Part shown: piece by piece, positions 1 through 12,000 of the stretch
How the letters are laid out: every line of letters starts with the position of its first letter
Numbering within the stretch: position 1 is the stretch's first letter
Assembly (NCBI RefSeq): GCF_024139115.2
Contig: NC_085141.1
Coordinates: 219,827,783 to 219,891,782, forward strand
Reading direction: 5' to 3'
Origin: Armigeres subalbatus
Lineage: Eukaryota > Arthropoda > Insecta > Diptera > Culicidae
DNA length: 64,000 bases
Notes under the pieces: model-generated
Told to the model about the DNA's origin: nothing
Database searches by the model: none
The model's input: only the letters and a program-made list of their open reading frames with translations
Made by a program: the position numbers and the translations under genes

Positions 1-1169
1 GTAAATACTCGCTACTGTGTCTGCATCAACAACTGGGTGGTTTCCAATTGAAAGACGAACAGGGACGTTGCTAGCGGCTTCATTGATTTGTTGTAAATCC
101 AAAGACTCTTTGCTAAACACACTCGAGAATTGCTGTTGAAACAAATTACAGATGTCTTCTGTTGATGAACATTCGATATTTCCCTTTGTCATAACAGAGG
201 GAAGACCAGATTCCTTTCGTTGTTGGTTGACGTACTTCCAGAATCCTTTAGGATTATGACGCTTGCACTTTTCGTTGATGAGCGGAGTAAAGTTTCCTGT
301 TCAGGCGCTTGTACCGAGCGTTAATCGAGTTATAGTTGAGCTTGTAGTGGTGATTTTTATACGAATATTTACGTAAAGCAGACCGTTTACGACTTTTCAA
401 GCGCTTCAAACAACTGTTCCCCCAAGGTGGGTTTGATGGAGGATTACTAGATCGTTTTGGAATAAATTGATCAATAGCATACAATACGATGTTGGAGAAG
501 GTAATAACCGATGAGTTGAGGTTATGATCAATGTTCTCAGCCCAATTAATGGCAGAGAGGAATGCATTCATGTTCCAATAATCGCCATTCCTAAAGTCGT
601 AGTAAACAGATTTAACTGGTTCCGAAAACCTGCAAGGTGAGACACCGCTTATCTCGATTAGCAGTGGAGGGTGGTGAATCGAAGATTTTACTAATGGTGA
701 AGGTGCTTCCATCAATGAGTAATTTACATCTCCGTCAATGCTACTGAAACAAAGATCAAGCATCCTACCGTTGTTGTTTTGAACAAAGTTCAGCTGAGAC
801 ACACGCGCCAAATTGTAACCATCTATAAGCCTAGCAACTGTGGAGCTGATAGAAGATTGTGTTGCATCGGGATAGAAGAAATTGAATCTGCTCGGTTTCC
901 ATTTGATGTTAGGTAGATTGTAATCGCCAATTATTAATAAGCAATCCCTTATACTCATTTCGTTGGTGATCCAATTAAGTGAATTAATGTGCTGATCAAT
1001 CATATTCGAGTCTTGTGTGCGATCCGGCGGAATATAGACGACACATATATAAAGAGAGTGAGATTGAAAACTCACAGCTACCCAAAGTTGTTCGACGGTA
1101 TCAGTATTCGGTACTGCAATTTGTCGAGCGTTGAATTTTGAATGCAGAGCAAATAGCACTCCTCCACCT
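1..1169 (-). mobile_element. CR1-like non-LTR retrotransposon copy A, 3' part (endonuclease to RT linker)
   Basis: The minus strand at 254-1159 encodes the C-terminal part of an apurinic-type endonuclease: VVYIPPDRTQD, then LLIIGDYNLPNIKW, then a HHPPLLIEI motif that supplies the catalytic His. A frameshift near 254 leads to the linker before the reverse transcriptase (KGFWKYVNQQRKESGLPS), which runs off the window edge. The N-terminal half of the same endonuclease lies at 4595-4800, beyond an RTE insertion, so copy A is one element cut in two. It is related to the copy at 15.1-20.1 kb, which has the same domain order and similar linker wording. It encoded endonuclease/RT for target-primed integration. 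It is dead here because of the frameshift and the insertion. Confidence 0.85.
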
Positions 1170-1214
1170 GACTTCTTTCTGCTATTTCATTCATTTCATT
1201 TATTTAGTTAACAT

Positions 1215-1796
1215 CTAAACAGATAACACTGAATCAACAATTTGACGCCACAATACACGGTTCGAGGCCGCATCTCTCCATCCTCGGATACGCCCCACGC
1301 TCGCCAAGTCGTTCTGCACCTGGTCTGCCCATCTCGCTCGCTGCGCTCCACGCCGTCTCGTACCTGCCGGATCGGAAGCGAACACCATCTTTGCAGGGTT
1401 GCTGTCCGGCATTCTTGCAACATGTCCTGCCCATCGTACCCTTCCGGCTTTAGCTACCTTCTGGATACTGGGTTCGCCGTAGAGTTGGGCGAGCTCATGG
1501 TTCATTCTTCGCCGCCACACACCGTCTTCTTGCACACCGCCAAAGATGGTCCTAAGCACCCGTGTTTGCAAGTCCTCCTCGAGCATTGTCCATGTTTCAT
1601 GTCCGTAGAGGACAACCGGTCTTATAAGCGTCTTGTACATGACACATTTGGTGCGGTGGCGAATCTTTTTCGACCGCAGTTTCTTCTGGAGCCCGTAGTA
1701 GGCCCGACTTCCACAGATGATGCGCCTTCGTATTTCACGACTAACGTTGTTGTCAGCCGTTAGCAAGGATCCGAGGTAGACGAATTCCTCGACCAC
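1215..1796 (-). pseudogene. RTE copy 1 RT C-terminal region
   Basis: This is the thumb and C-terminal segment typical of RTE proteins: VEEFVYLGSLLTADN, then TLIRPVVLYGHETWTM, then VRWAGHVARMPDSNPAK, ending QIVDSVLSV. The stop is followed within about 25 bp by the element's tail repeat. The same cassette is recognisable as degenerate fragments at 45.5-45.8 kb, at 47.45-47.6 kb (start of the cassette only) and at 54.7-55.0 kb, so RTE 3' ends are the commonest identifiable relic here. Confidence 0.85.
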
Positions 1797-1923
1797 CTCG
1801 AAGGTATCCCCGTCTATCGTAACACTGCTTCCCAGGCGGGCCCTGTCGCGTGTACTTTGTCACAAGCATGTACTTTGTCTTTGACGCATTCACCACCAGT
1901 CCAAACTTTTGTTGCTTCAGGTT

Positions 1924-2433
1924 TCAGGCGGGTGTACAGTTCTGCCACCTTTGCAAATGTTCGGCCGCGAAGCAAATAAATTGACTGGATCTGTTGAAAA
2001 TCGTACTCCGGCTGTTACACCCGGCTCTCCGCATGACACCTTCTAGCGCAATGTTGAACAACAGGCACGAAAGTCCATCACCTTGTCTTAGTCCCCGGCG
2101 CGATTCAAACGAACTGGAGTGTTCGCCCGAGATTTTCACACAGTTTTGCACACCATCCACCGTTGCTTTGATCAATCTGGTAAGCTTCCCAGGGAAGCTG
2201 TTCTCGTCCATAATTTTCCATAGCTCTACACGGTCTATACTGTCGTATGCCGCCTTGAAATCAACGAACAGATGGTGCGTTGGGACCTGGTATTCACGGC
2301 ATTTTTGAAGGATTTGCCGTACAGTGAAGATCTGGTCCGTTGTCGAGCGGGCGTCAACGAAGCCGGCTTGATAACTTCCCACGAACTCGTTCACTAATGG
2401 TGACAGACGACGGAAGATGATCTGGGATATCAC
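1924..2433 (-). pseudogene. RTE copy 1 reverse transcriptase core, catalytic motif C deleted
   Basis: The fragment keeps RT motif A (HLFVDFKAAYDSIDR, first catalytic Asp) and motif B (RRGLRQGDGLSCLLFNIAL). At about 1965 the expected F-A-D-D motif is absent: the reading goes FICFA straight into sequence belonging a few codons further on, and the frame shifts. A short deletion has therefore removed the two catalytic aspartates. The downstream thumb region resumes in another frame. This copy cannot encode an active polymerase. Confidence 0.85.
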
Positions 2434-2473
2434 TTTGTAGGCGGCATTAAGGATGGTGATCGCTCGAAAGTTC

Positions 2474-4090
2474 TCACACTCCAGTTTGTCGCCTTTCCGC
2501 CTCCGCTAGCTGTTCGGTTTCCCAGATTCTGACTATCAGTTTGTGCAGGCAAGTGGCCAGCTTTTCCGGGCCCATCTTGATGAGCTCAGCTCCGATACCA
2601 TCCTTACCAGCTGCTTTATTGTTCTTTAGCTGTTGAATGGCATCCTTAACTTCCCTCAAGGTGGGGGCTGGTTGGCTTCCGTCGTCCGCTGAGCTGACGT
2701 AGTCATCTCCTCCACTGCCTTGACTTTCACTCCCTCTCCTCTCAGCGCCATTCAGATGTTCCTCGTAGTGCTGCTTCCACCTTTCGATCACCACACGTTC
2801 GTCCGTCAAGATGCCCCCATCCTTATCCCGGCACATTTCGGCTCGCGGCACGAAGCCTTTGCGGGATGCGTTGAGCTTCTGATAGAACTTGCGTGTATCT
2901 TGAGAACGGCACAGCTGTTCCATCTCCTCGCACTCCGCTTCTTCCAGGCGGCGTTTCTTCTCCTGAAAAAGGCGGGTCTGCTGTCTCCGCTTCCGTCTAT
3001 AACGTTCCACGTTCTGCCGGGTACCTTGCTGCAGCGCGACCGCCCGCGCTGCGTCCTTCTTCTCCAGAATCTGTCTGCACTCTTCGTCGAACCAATCGTT
3101 CCGTCGACTTCGACCCATATACCCGACGTTGTTCTCCGCTGCGTCGTTAATGGCTGCTTTGACTGTATTCCAGCAGTCCTCAAGAGGGGCCCCATCGAGC
3201 TCACCCTCTTCCGACAACGCTGCCTCGAGATGCTGCGCGTATGCAGTGGCGACATCAGGTTGCTTCAGTCGCTCTAGGTCGTACCGCGGCGGTCGTCGAT
3301 ACCGAACATTATTGATGACGGATAGTTTTGGGCGCAGTTTAACCATCACCAGATAGTGGTCAGAGTCGATGTTAGCGCCACGATATGTCCTGACGTCGAT
3401 AATGTCGGAGAAGTGTCGTCCATCAATCAGAACGTGGTCGATTTGTGATTCTGTCTGCAGTGGTGATCTCCAGGTGTACCGATACGGGAGGCTGTGTTGG
3501 AAGTAGGTGCTGCGAATGGCCATATTCTTGGAGGCGGCGAAATCAATTAGTCGTAGGCCGTTTTCGTTCGTCAGCCGGTGAGCGCTGAACTTTCCAATAG
3601 TCGGTCTAAACTCCTCCTCTTGGCCAACCTGAGCGTTCAAATCTCCTATGATGATTTTGACGTCGTGGCTTGGGCAGCTGTCGTACTCACGTTCCAGCTG
3701 CGCGTAGGATGTGTCCTTATCATCATCAGTGCTTCCGGAGTGTGGGCTATGGACGTTGATTATGCTGAAGTTGAAGAACCGGCCTTTGATCCTCAACTTG
3801 CTCATTCTTTCATTGATCGGCCACCACCCGAACACGCGCCTTTGCATATCGCCCATCACTATGAAAGCTGTTCCCAGCTCGTGTGTGTTGCCGCAGCTCT
3901 GGTAGATGGTATGATTACCTCTAAACGTTCGCACCATTGATCCCTTCCAACAAACCTCCTGCAGCCCTACAATGCCGAATCCACGGTCCTTGAGCACATC
4001 GGCGAGTATGCGTGTGCTCCCGATGAAGTTGAGAGATTTGCAGTTCCACGAACCGAGTTTCCAATCGCTAGTCCCTTTTCGTCGCAGTGG
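2474..4090 (-). pseudogene. RTE copy 1 endonuclease and RT N-terminal region
   Basis: The frame begins around WKLGSWNCKSL (near 4060) and stays open to 2474. It is an exonuclease-endonuclease-phosphatase domain: GIVGLQEVCW (metal-binding Glu), KIIIGDLNAQVG (catalytic Asp/Asn), QIDHVLIDGRHF and DSDHYLVMVKLR (catalytic Asp-His). A basic Arg/Lys-rich linker (QKLNASRKGFVPRAEM) and the RT entry motif LKNNKAAGKDGI follow. The frame is lost after VRIWETEQLAEAER, where a small deletion joins RT motifs 0 and 1 and shifts the frame. The endonuclease looks complete; the RT does not. The antisense ORFs here are shadows. Confidence 0.85.
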
Positions 4091-4594
4091 TCTTCGCCGA
4101 TGGTTCCGGTCCGTACTCTCTTGTTGATTGTTCGTTGCTTAAGATTTTTTAAAGGCTGGCTTGCAGGGCCTGACACCAAACCCCCTAAATTTCCGGAGGA
4201 CCATTCCTCCTTATTTCCGGTGGACCACCGGTGGTTTCACTTAGAGTCCCTCGCTGGCACTCGGACGATGATCAGCCGCCCCTAACATGGAGAACAGACG
4301 CTGTTGTGAGCCGATCCTGACATGGAGAACAGACGCTCAATAAGATTTGCACCTCCGGAGAGGAGCAAACCCTCATCCCTGTCTGCATACGACCATAGTT
4401 CCCACCGGGGTTGGTTACCCGATCTTCCCTAAGGTTGCTCGTATCCCGGCCAGCACCGCGGGGAGGTAGGGATAGGAGTTGCTGGGTAAGAGGCTAAGGA
4501 CCGCGAGATGGGGTCTATTTTATTCCTTCAGGTACGCGAAGTACCAATGGTACGCTTTACCCAGCATTTGCCGTGCCGACTTCTTTCTGCTATT

Positions 4595-6640
4595 GTTAGG
4601 GTTACGGTCCAAGCGAAAAACGTTGAAAGAGGATCCAAAAACTTGACTAGAAACTGTGTCTTCTTTTAACCATGTTTCGGTGAGAGCGTACGCGTCATAA
4701 GTAGCATCTGATGTTGCGAGACGATAATTAGATAAGCTAGTATTGATTCCTCCAAAATTTTGGTAATAAATCAGTACTTTCGGATTTATACCATTGTCGA
4801 GAGTACTCTGGTGGTTTTTGGGAGTAATTGGGCTGGAGCTCGAGTTTGTTGATTCAGGACTAGTGGGGACACAATTCGGTTCGATCGAGAACGAGGTAGC
4901 GCATGTGATGAAATCATTTGTTCTTGGCGGTGCGGATTCAGATCTGAGGCGACACGTTGCCGCGGGGAGGGAGTATTCTGTACTGCAAGTCTGTTGCGTC
5001 GTGTCAATAAAAATTTTGATTACGCATGGAAAAGGGCTTGATTGTAACACCAGCGGGCCAAAATTTGGATCGGTTATGACTGGTTCAGCAGCAGCAGGAA
5101 CATTGATTTTAAAAGACACGAATGTCAGTGGCACACTTTCTCGCACTAGCTTGTGACAGATTATCGAATTGTGATCGTGGGGCTGGAACCGTGTTAGGTA
5201 GTACCATCGAAGTGATGTGGATGGTGGAGCGACGGAAAGGCTAGGAGTAGTTGAAGGCATTGTGTGTGTGTTTCTGATTCTGTTTACATCACTTGTAGTG
5301 TGAGGATTGTGATTCGAATTGATTCTTAAATTATTTTGGCGGATCGAATTGATAGAACGGCTGTGATAAGTTTGAATAACTCACTTGGCTTAATATAACG
5401 GGTCGGTCAGTAGGCACGATAGTGCGATCAGCGGCAAGACACTTGAATCTTGAGTTGAGTTGAGTAGATGTTGATTGTTGTGGTAACGGAGCGATTGAGG
5501 AGGTGTTGGTCGGCAGGTTCGTTGATGTGGCTTGTTGTGGCGGAGGGGCTTGATATGCTGGCGGTGGAGCGATAGTTGGGCTTTGAATTGCAATATTTTC
5601 GTTTTGAGCTTGATTTATGGCTTGACATTGGGCAGAAGTGACGGGTATGGCATTGGGGGAGGAGGCTTGATCGTTGATTGCGGTATCAGCAGCAGCGGCA
5701 GCAGCAGTAGCGGTGTTTGCGGCGGTTATAGCGCCATTGGCAGTGGCGGTGGAGGTAGTATGTTGAGATGGTGATAGAGATGCATTGGTTGGACTAATTG
5801 TTGGAATGCCAAGCTCAGCGACATCTGCAAAAAGAAGAACTATAACATCCGTATGATCAGACGTACCAAATGAAACGTCAACTCTCATTCGTTTGTCGGT
5901 CCTCGGGAATGATGAAGTTGAGCTGGAAGTACGGTCACGTTTATTAGCTCCATTTGCGGTTGGTGGGGAGGCGTCGTTGATAAATGAGTTGAAAACTTCG
6001 GTGAATTCGAACTGCATTCTGTCGAGCTCATCATTGAAATGAGTCGAGTTACTGACGGCTGGCCGGGTGGGAGCATTCTGATGGCTGGGTCGAGAAAAGG
6101 ATGAAACGATTGCACGACAGATTGAACGAGAAACATCGATCTGAGCACGAGCTTGAGAACTGATGTGATACGTTGGAGAATGAGTGCGTAGCAGTCGTCG
6201 GAGCCGCCTATGCGGTTATCAGCTGTGATAACACTGTTACGGCATACCATGCAGAACCAGAAAGCTCCGGGGCAATCACGTACTGCTTTGTATTGATTCC
6301 CGGTTAAACTGACACACTTTAGGTGGAACTGCTTACGGCATTTCATGCATTCTACTCTGCCACCTCGAGCAGAAGCGCCAAAGCACGGATCGCTGTCGCA
6401 CTTTTTCGTCATTGCGGTTGTTTGTAAACAAGCCGCCGTTGCTTCACAGAATGAACGGAAGACGGCGCGAGAGTTGATTAAAAGAAATGACGAATGGCCG
6501 GCGAGTAGACGAAAACAATCCGAAATTCAGTTGATTGTTTTTTTTATTTTTCTTCCGTGATAACACTCGCGGGTGGAATAAATCACTGGAATATGCTCGT
6601 ATGTTGACTACGATAGCTAATCGTCGGAACTTTGACAATT
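4595..6640 (-). mobile_element. CR1-like retrotransposon copy A, 5' part (ORF1 and endonuclease start)
   Basis: ORF1 starts at 6412 with a PHD-like zinc finger: C-x4-C, then VECMKCRKQFHLKC and FWFCMVC. A frameshift near 5950-6000 leads into a Ser/Thr/Ala-rich stretch (5331-6017) with an alanine run. Next comes a conserved C-terminal module (SLRWYYLTRFQPHDHNSI, then PLTFVSFKI at about 5120-5230) that is matched in the copy at 15.8 kb. ORF2 follows with IYYQNFGGINTSLSNY, ALTETWLKED and VFRLDRNPNNSRKKS, where the RTE insertion cuts in at 4594. The 5' end is not sharply defined (about 6560-6740). The PHD plus C-terminal module architecture is known from CR1-like ORF1 proteins; the clade name is an inference. 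Confidence 0.82.
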
Positions 6641-6745
6641 TTAGCTTTCTCTAAAAAGTGTGAGAACTGCGATAAACAGCTTTAGAAAAACACGACACTA
6701 GCGGTAACACAGTGTTGGCAGCGATTCCCGAATTTTTGCAATTAG

Positions 6746-7988
6746 GTACAAGATAGTGATCCGAGTCGATGTTCGGACCGCTGAAGGACCTTACATCTAT
6801 AACATCCGAGAAATGTCGTCCGTCGACCAGCACGAGGTCTATCTGTGAGCAAGTGTCTCCACTCGGATGTTGCCAGGTGTGTTTGCTTATTGCCACACAT
6901 CTTGCAGTAGCAAAGGTTACAAGTCGCAGACCATTATCGTTGGTAGAGGAATGAAGGCTTTCCGTACCAATGACAGGGCGAAAGAAACTTTTTCTTCCGA
7001 TCTGCGCATTTGCATCCCCGATGACTATCTTTACATCGTGTGTTGGGCACTTTCCGTAGGCCTTATCAAGGCTACTCATAGAACTCATCCTTCACGTCAT
7101 CAGGCTTATCGTTCGTTAGGGCATAGATGCTGATCAGGCTATAGTTGAAGAATTTGCCCTCCATTCTCAACACGCAAATGCGGTCGCTTATCGGCTTCCA
7201 CCGGATAACACGCTTCATCTGCTTCCCGATCACCATGAAGCCAACTCCTCGTTCTGCTCTGTCACCGCCGCTATAGTAGATGTGGTACTTGAATAAAGTG
7301 TTCGCTATGGGATCCACCGCCCGGAATTCACGTTCTCCAGTTCTGGGCCACCGTATTTCCTGGATTGCTGCCACACTCACGCCGACCTTCTGCAGCTCAC
7401 GAGCTAGGAGCCCAACACGTGCGGGTTCATTCAAAGTTCTCACGTTCCAAGATCCGACATTCCAATCGTTGTCCTTTATTCGTTGCCGGATCTGTTGCCG
7501 TTGAATCAATCCGTTTGCTCTATTTTTACCTTTCTTGGTAACTGTAGAATATTCGGTAGGCTACCTTACCAGGGTTGCGCTACCTTTATCGCGTTCAAGG
7601 GGCTGCCTTCTCGATGCTGACACGATGCAGCATGATGTGCACAGTTTACTTTAGAGTCCCTCGCTGGTACTCGGACGATGATCAGCCGCCCCTAACATGG
7701 GGAACAGACGCAGTTGTGAGCCGCTCCTAACATGGAGAACAGAAGCTCGATCAGATTTGCACCTCCGGGAGGAGCAAATCCCCCCTTCCATGTCAGCATA
7801 CGACCATAGTTTCCACCGGGGCTGGTTACCCGATCTTCCCTAAAGTTGCTCGTATCCCGGCCAGCGCCACGAGGAGGTAGGGATTGGAGTTGCTGGGTAA
7901 GAGGCTAAGGACCGCAAAATAGGGTCTATTTTATTCCTTCAGGTACGCGAAATACCAATGGTACACTTTACCCAGCATTTGCCGTGCC
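6746..7988 (-). mobile_element. RTE-clade retrotransposon copy 2, 5' half
   Basis: The 5' leader begins at about 7988 with the same bases as copy 1 and carries the same untranslated block (7650-7980 resembles 4230-4560). The endonuclease is split by a frameshift near 7080. The first part (7072-7509) reads WNVGSWNVRTLNEPARVG, AAIQEIRW and FFNYSLISIYALTND. The second (6746-7088) reads KIVIGDANAQIGRK, QIDLVLVDGRHFSD and DSDHYLV. Similarity stops abruptly after DSDHYLV at about 6746, where the 5' end of CR1-like copy A begins. RTE copies are normally 5'-truncated, so loss of the 3' side here is better explained by interruption than by truncation. Confidence 0.85.
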
Positions 7989-8214
7989 AGTTTGTAACAG
8001 CCCTGTAAATATTATGCACACTTTTGATATGACTAATTAACTTTTATGCATAAAAGCAGGAACAATGTGTAAAACTTCTGCTTTTTGTGCATCAAATTTT
8101 ACTCTTTTTGTGGGGAGTCCCATTTTTCCACAAAAGAGCATACTTCTCCCGGAATGGGCATACTTTCAGTTTCCCGTGTAAACCAACTCCATGCTCTGCA
8201 TTTCACCCGATGTT

Positions 8215-8440
8215 AGATTTTTCATAGATGTTATATTTGAATGCAGTGTGGGCCGTGGGATTCATGATTCTGAATTCACGTTCTCCGGATCTAGGCCATC
8301 GGAGTTTTTGGGTAGCGCCCACCTTCACTCCCACCTCCTGGAGTTAACGAAACAGAAGACTCACTCGTCCAGGTTCATTTGGGGTTAGCGTTAGGACATT
8401 CAAGGTACCTCGTTTCCGATCGTAGTCCTTATCTTGTCCT
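8215..8440 (-). pseudogene. RTE endonuclease N-terminal fragment
   Basis: A conceptual minus-strand reading gives LNVLTLTPNEPGRVSLL, LQEVGVKVGATQKLRWPRSG and EREFRIMNPTAHTAFKY with one in-frame stop. This matches the start of the copy 2 endonuclease (WNVRTLNEPARVGLLA, RWPRTGEREF) position by position. It is a short relic of the same or a sister family. The block 7989-8214 between it and copy 2 contains nothing recognised. Confidence 0.7.
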
Positions 8441-8512
8441 TCGTAGCTTAGTAGGGAAAGCACCTGTCTAGCGTACTGGGGTCGTGGGATCAAAGCCCAC
8501 CGAACGGGCGGT
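8438..8512 (+). repeat. tRNA-like SINE head
   Basis: The segment CGTAGCTTAGTAGGGAAAGC resembles a D-arm/box A, and GTCGTGGGATCAAAGCCCAC resembles a T-arm/box B with a two-base departure from GGTTCGA. The spacing is tRNA-like. A functional tRNA is unlikely because the T-loop is altered and no clean acceptor stem closes. A tRNA-derived SINE head (Feilai-type elements exist in Aedes) is the best reading. Positions 8513-8945 are AT-rich intron with no further feature seen. Confidence 0.5.
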
Positions 8513-8945
8513 TACCCTCCAATACCTTTTCCGAACTAAATCTATCACATGTTGTACATATGCATAATCGAGTTTCAGACATAGTAATTAATTTCCACTC
8601 CCGGTGGCTTAATACCCGGCATATAGGCAATTAACTTTGAATGTACCTAAAAAAGCTGTTTGGAAAAAACAAGTTTTTTTAAAACTTAATTCGATTTTTT
8701 TTTTAAATTAAGATTAAGTTCAATACTAGGTATTTCCACAAAGATTTATTGTATAAAGACTGGATTTTAACGAGTTTTTTAAATGGTTAAAACCATGGTA
8801 TGATAATCATTGGTTCAAATCAAACCATAATTGCCTACCAATAAAATTAGAAACCCCTCTGACAATAATAGAACAAAATCTGCCAAAGCCGTCATTTCCC
8901 CTATATCAATGCATTAATAAATAATCCAATCCTTACCTTTTTCAG

Positions 8946-9069
8946 CTGTATTATTCTACTGATTTTGGTGCTTCTTTCACACTTTTGCAAAGTTATGTAA
9001 AATCTTACATATGGTCATCTGGCGAAGGAGTTCCCATCCATCTTTACGTTGAACGAAAAGAACCAACCA
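8946..9069 (+). CDS. SORL1-like: SORL1-like exon 1 of window (VPS10 propeller blade)
   Basis: The exon follows a pyrimidine-rich TTTTTCAG acceptor and ends at a GTAAGT donor. It reads LYYSTDFGASFTLLQSYVKS, a BNR/Asp-box-like blade of the VPS10 propeller, and ends with one base of a split codon. Everything from 1 to 8945 is transposon or AT-rich DNA, so the preceding exon must lie outside the window. Confidence 0.9.
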
Positions 9070-12000
9070 GTAAGTTAACTTCAATGATTGTTCCGTGAGG
9101 CTATTTTTCGAATCCAAACTTTTTCCCATTTCAGACACATCCTCAGTAATTTTCTACAACGCACTCAGCTTGCGCAACAATAGCAATCAGTTCAATGTTC
9201 TAATTGAAAAAGTTGAGGATTTTCATATCAAGAAGGATTTCATGTTCGCTTCGCAGCGGCTACCAAACAGTACCCAATTGCTTATCTCCTACAAGCGAGG
9301 TAAGTTTGTTAAAGCGGACTTCCAAACGGAATTGGATATGAAGGGCTACCACGTGGCCGATGTCGATGGACGACGGATTATGATCTCGGTGGTACATACG
9401 GAACGGATCGCACATTTGTACGTATCGGAGGCGAACGCCGATATGTCGGACATCAAGTTTGTCCCCAGCTTGGAGAATATTTTCACTTATGTGCCGGAGC
9501 TGAATTGGCGATCGAGCTGGCTAGTGTGAGTGTGCCTTTGCGGTGGCAAAATTCTTATACCTAATAATTAATATGTTTGAACATTCTAGGCAATCGTCTG
9601 ATGGTGCGTTCACTGATTTGTACAAGGTAGAGGGTTTGCGGGGAATTTACATCGCTTCGAAAATTAATCGCATACCGTTGAGCGAAACAATTTCCCCCGA
9701 TTCATTGGTATCGCTCATTACATTTGATCATGGTGCGACCTGGCGTCCCATTGCTGCGCCCACTACTGACGATGACGGATTGCCCATTAACAACTGTGCC
9801 AAGGATTGCAGTTTGCATCTGTCCCAAAAGTTCAGTTCGTTGTATCCGGTGACCAGGTATGTTTACTCAGTAATTGTTTACAGTAATGTTTGATAAATAG
9901 CAAAGAAATGCGTTATTTTACATCTTTTGCTGCAACTATTTTCAGATCTGTAAGCATAATGAGCTCAAAATCGGCACCTGGCGTTATCATGGCTTCCGGC
10001 GTTGTTGGAAAATCGCTCAAAGGACACCCAGGTGTATACATTTCTCGTGACGCTGGGCTAACGTGGAAGCAAATATTGAAGGACTACCACTTCTTCAACA
10101 TGGGAGACCATGGTGGCATTCTGGTGGCTGTAAAATACTTCAAATCAAAGGGTGAAACCAATGAAATTCTGTATTCCACCGATGAAGGCGAAAAATGGAT
10201 GTCAACGGACTTTCATTCGACCAATTTGAAGGTTTACGGATTGATGACTGAACCGGATACAAACACAACGATATTCACCTTGTTTGGGTCGGAACAGGAA
10301 GAGCACCGATGGTTGATAATCAAAGTGGACCTGAAGAACGCATTCACATCAAACTGTACCGAAGACGATTACAAATTTTGGGCCCCCGGAAACGATACGT
10401 TCATGCCATGCGTTCTAGGATTGCAAGATACCTATCAACGTCGGAAACCGCATGCCAACTGTTATAACGGAATCGGATACGAGCGACCAATCCGCCAAGA
10501 AATATGTAAATGCAGTCGCTGGGATTTCGATTGCGACTTTGGATTCAGCAGAACCGGTACAGAAAATAGTCCTTGTGTTCGGAATAGAACTCTAGCGAAC
10601 TACGACCCATATGCAATTCCCACCAGCTGTAAGCCAGGTCAATACTACAAACGTACCAAAGGATACCGAAAGATTGAGGGAGATGTTTGTATTGAGGGGC
10701 AGTCATCGCAGTTCGTCCCCCAATCGATTCCTTGCCCGATGGAGGAAAGTAACGAATTTTTGGTGATCGCTCAACGGGATAAGATCTCTCGCATCAATCT
10801 AAATAACAAAACGAAAGAGGTATTTCCGGTGACTGAATTGAAAAATGTGATAGCGATTGAGTTCGACATGAAGCATAATTGTGTTTTCTGGGCGGATATC
10901 ATGACGGACGTTATTGGTCGTCAGTGTTTGAACGGAAATCAACCGCCGGAGCTGTTGGTAGATACCGGATTGTCATCCGTGGAAGGTATGTCGTACGATT
11001 GGGTTTCGGAGATGTTGTACTTTGTGGATGGAATGCGACTAAAGATTGAAGCAGTGAAAACCAGCACACCCACGCACGGCCGAATGAGACGGACCATAAT
11101 TGAAGCTCCACATTTGAACAAGCCTCGCGGAATCGTTGTTCACCCGCTGCAAGGTTATTTGTTCTGGACGGATTGGAATGCACTGAAGCCGTCGGTTTCG
11201 CGGGCTAATTTGGATGGCAAAGACATAAGAACGCTGTTCTCCAAACCGGAGGTCGTCTGGCCAAACGGAGTAACAATTGATTACATCGCCGAGAGGTTGT
11301 ATTGGGTTGACGCCAGTAAGGATTATATTGCGAGCAGTGACATGGATGGAAAAAATTTCATCAAGATTCTACAACAAGACTCTCGTGTCGCACATCCGTT
11401 TGCAGTGGCAGTGCTGAAGGATCTTATGTACTGGGACGATTGGAAAATGAACTCAGTTTATTCTGCTGACAAGGATCATGGAATCATGATAAATATCATT
11501 GCAGAAGAAATGATGAATTCCATGGATCTAAAGGTCTATGGTCATTCGGTGCAAGAAGGAGCTAACGCGTGTTCAGTGGGTAAAAAATGCTCGCACATCT
11601 GTGTAGGTGCACCAAATTCCGGGTACAGCTGTTTGTGTCCGGATGGCATGGAACAGAATGCTCAGGGTCAATGCCTATGTCCAGGTGGAGGCACTCCGTT
11701 TGCCAATAATACCTGCGCACGATCCGGAAGTACTTGCGGATCGAAGTTCTTCGATTGCAAGAATAACATTTGTGTACCGTTGATTTATAAGTGCGACGGA
11801 GACGATGACTGCGGAGACCGGTCGGATGAAGAGGGCTGTCCTGCAGATAAGCCTCCATGCCCGCCATACATGTTCACTTGCAAATCGGATAAACAATGCG
11901 TGCCCAAATACTTTGTGTGTGATTTCGATCGAGATTGTTTGGATGGATCTGATGAACATAACTGTAAGCCGGCCTCCTGCAAATCGGATGAATATACCTG

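Larger units (their letters stand above)
1187..4577 (-). mobile_element. RTE-clade retrotransposon copy 1, inserted in CR1-like copy A
   Basis: This is a 3.4-kb RTE element (JAM1-like by clade). It is flanked by a 17-bp target duplication, GACTTCTTTCTGCTATT, at 1170-1186 and 4578-4594, both within the endonuclease ORF of copy A. The 3' end at 1187 is a short microsatellite-like tail (AAATGA units on the minus strand) only a few bases past the RT stop, as is typical of RTE. The 5' leader at the 4577 end (CGGCAAATGCTGGGTAAA on the minus strand) recurs at the 5' end of RTE copy 2 near 7988. The coding region is endonuclease, RT and C-terminal region, broken by at least two internal deletions. 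Because the insert is flanked by a clean duplication, it is younger than copy A. Confidence 0.92.

Noticed and set aside
1242..1763. 173-codon + strand ORF
   Set aside because: Antisense shadow of the RTE reverse transcriptase C-terminus.
8438..8512. A functional tRNA gene
   Set aside because: The T-loop departs from the consensus and no acceptor stem closes; a SINE head fits better.
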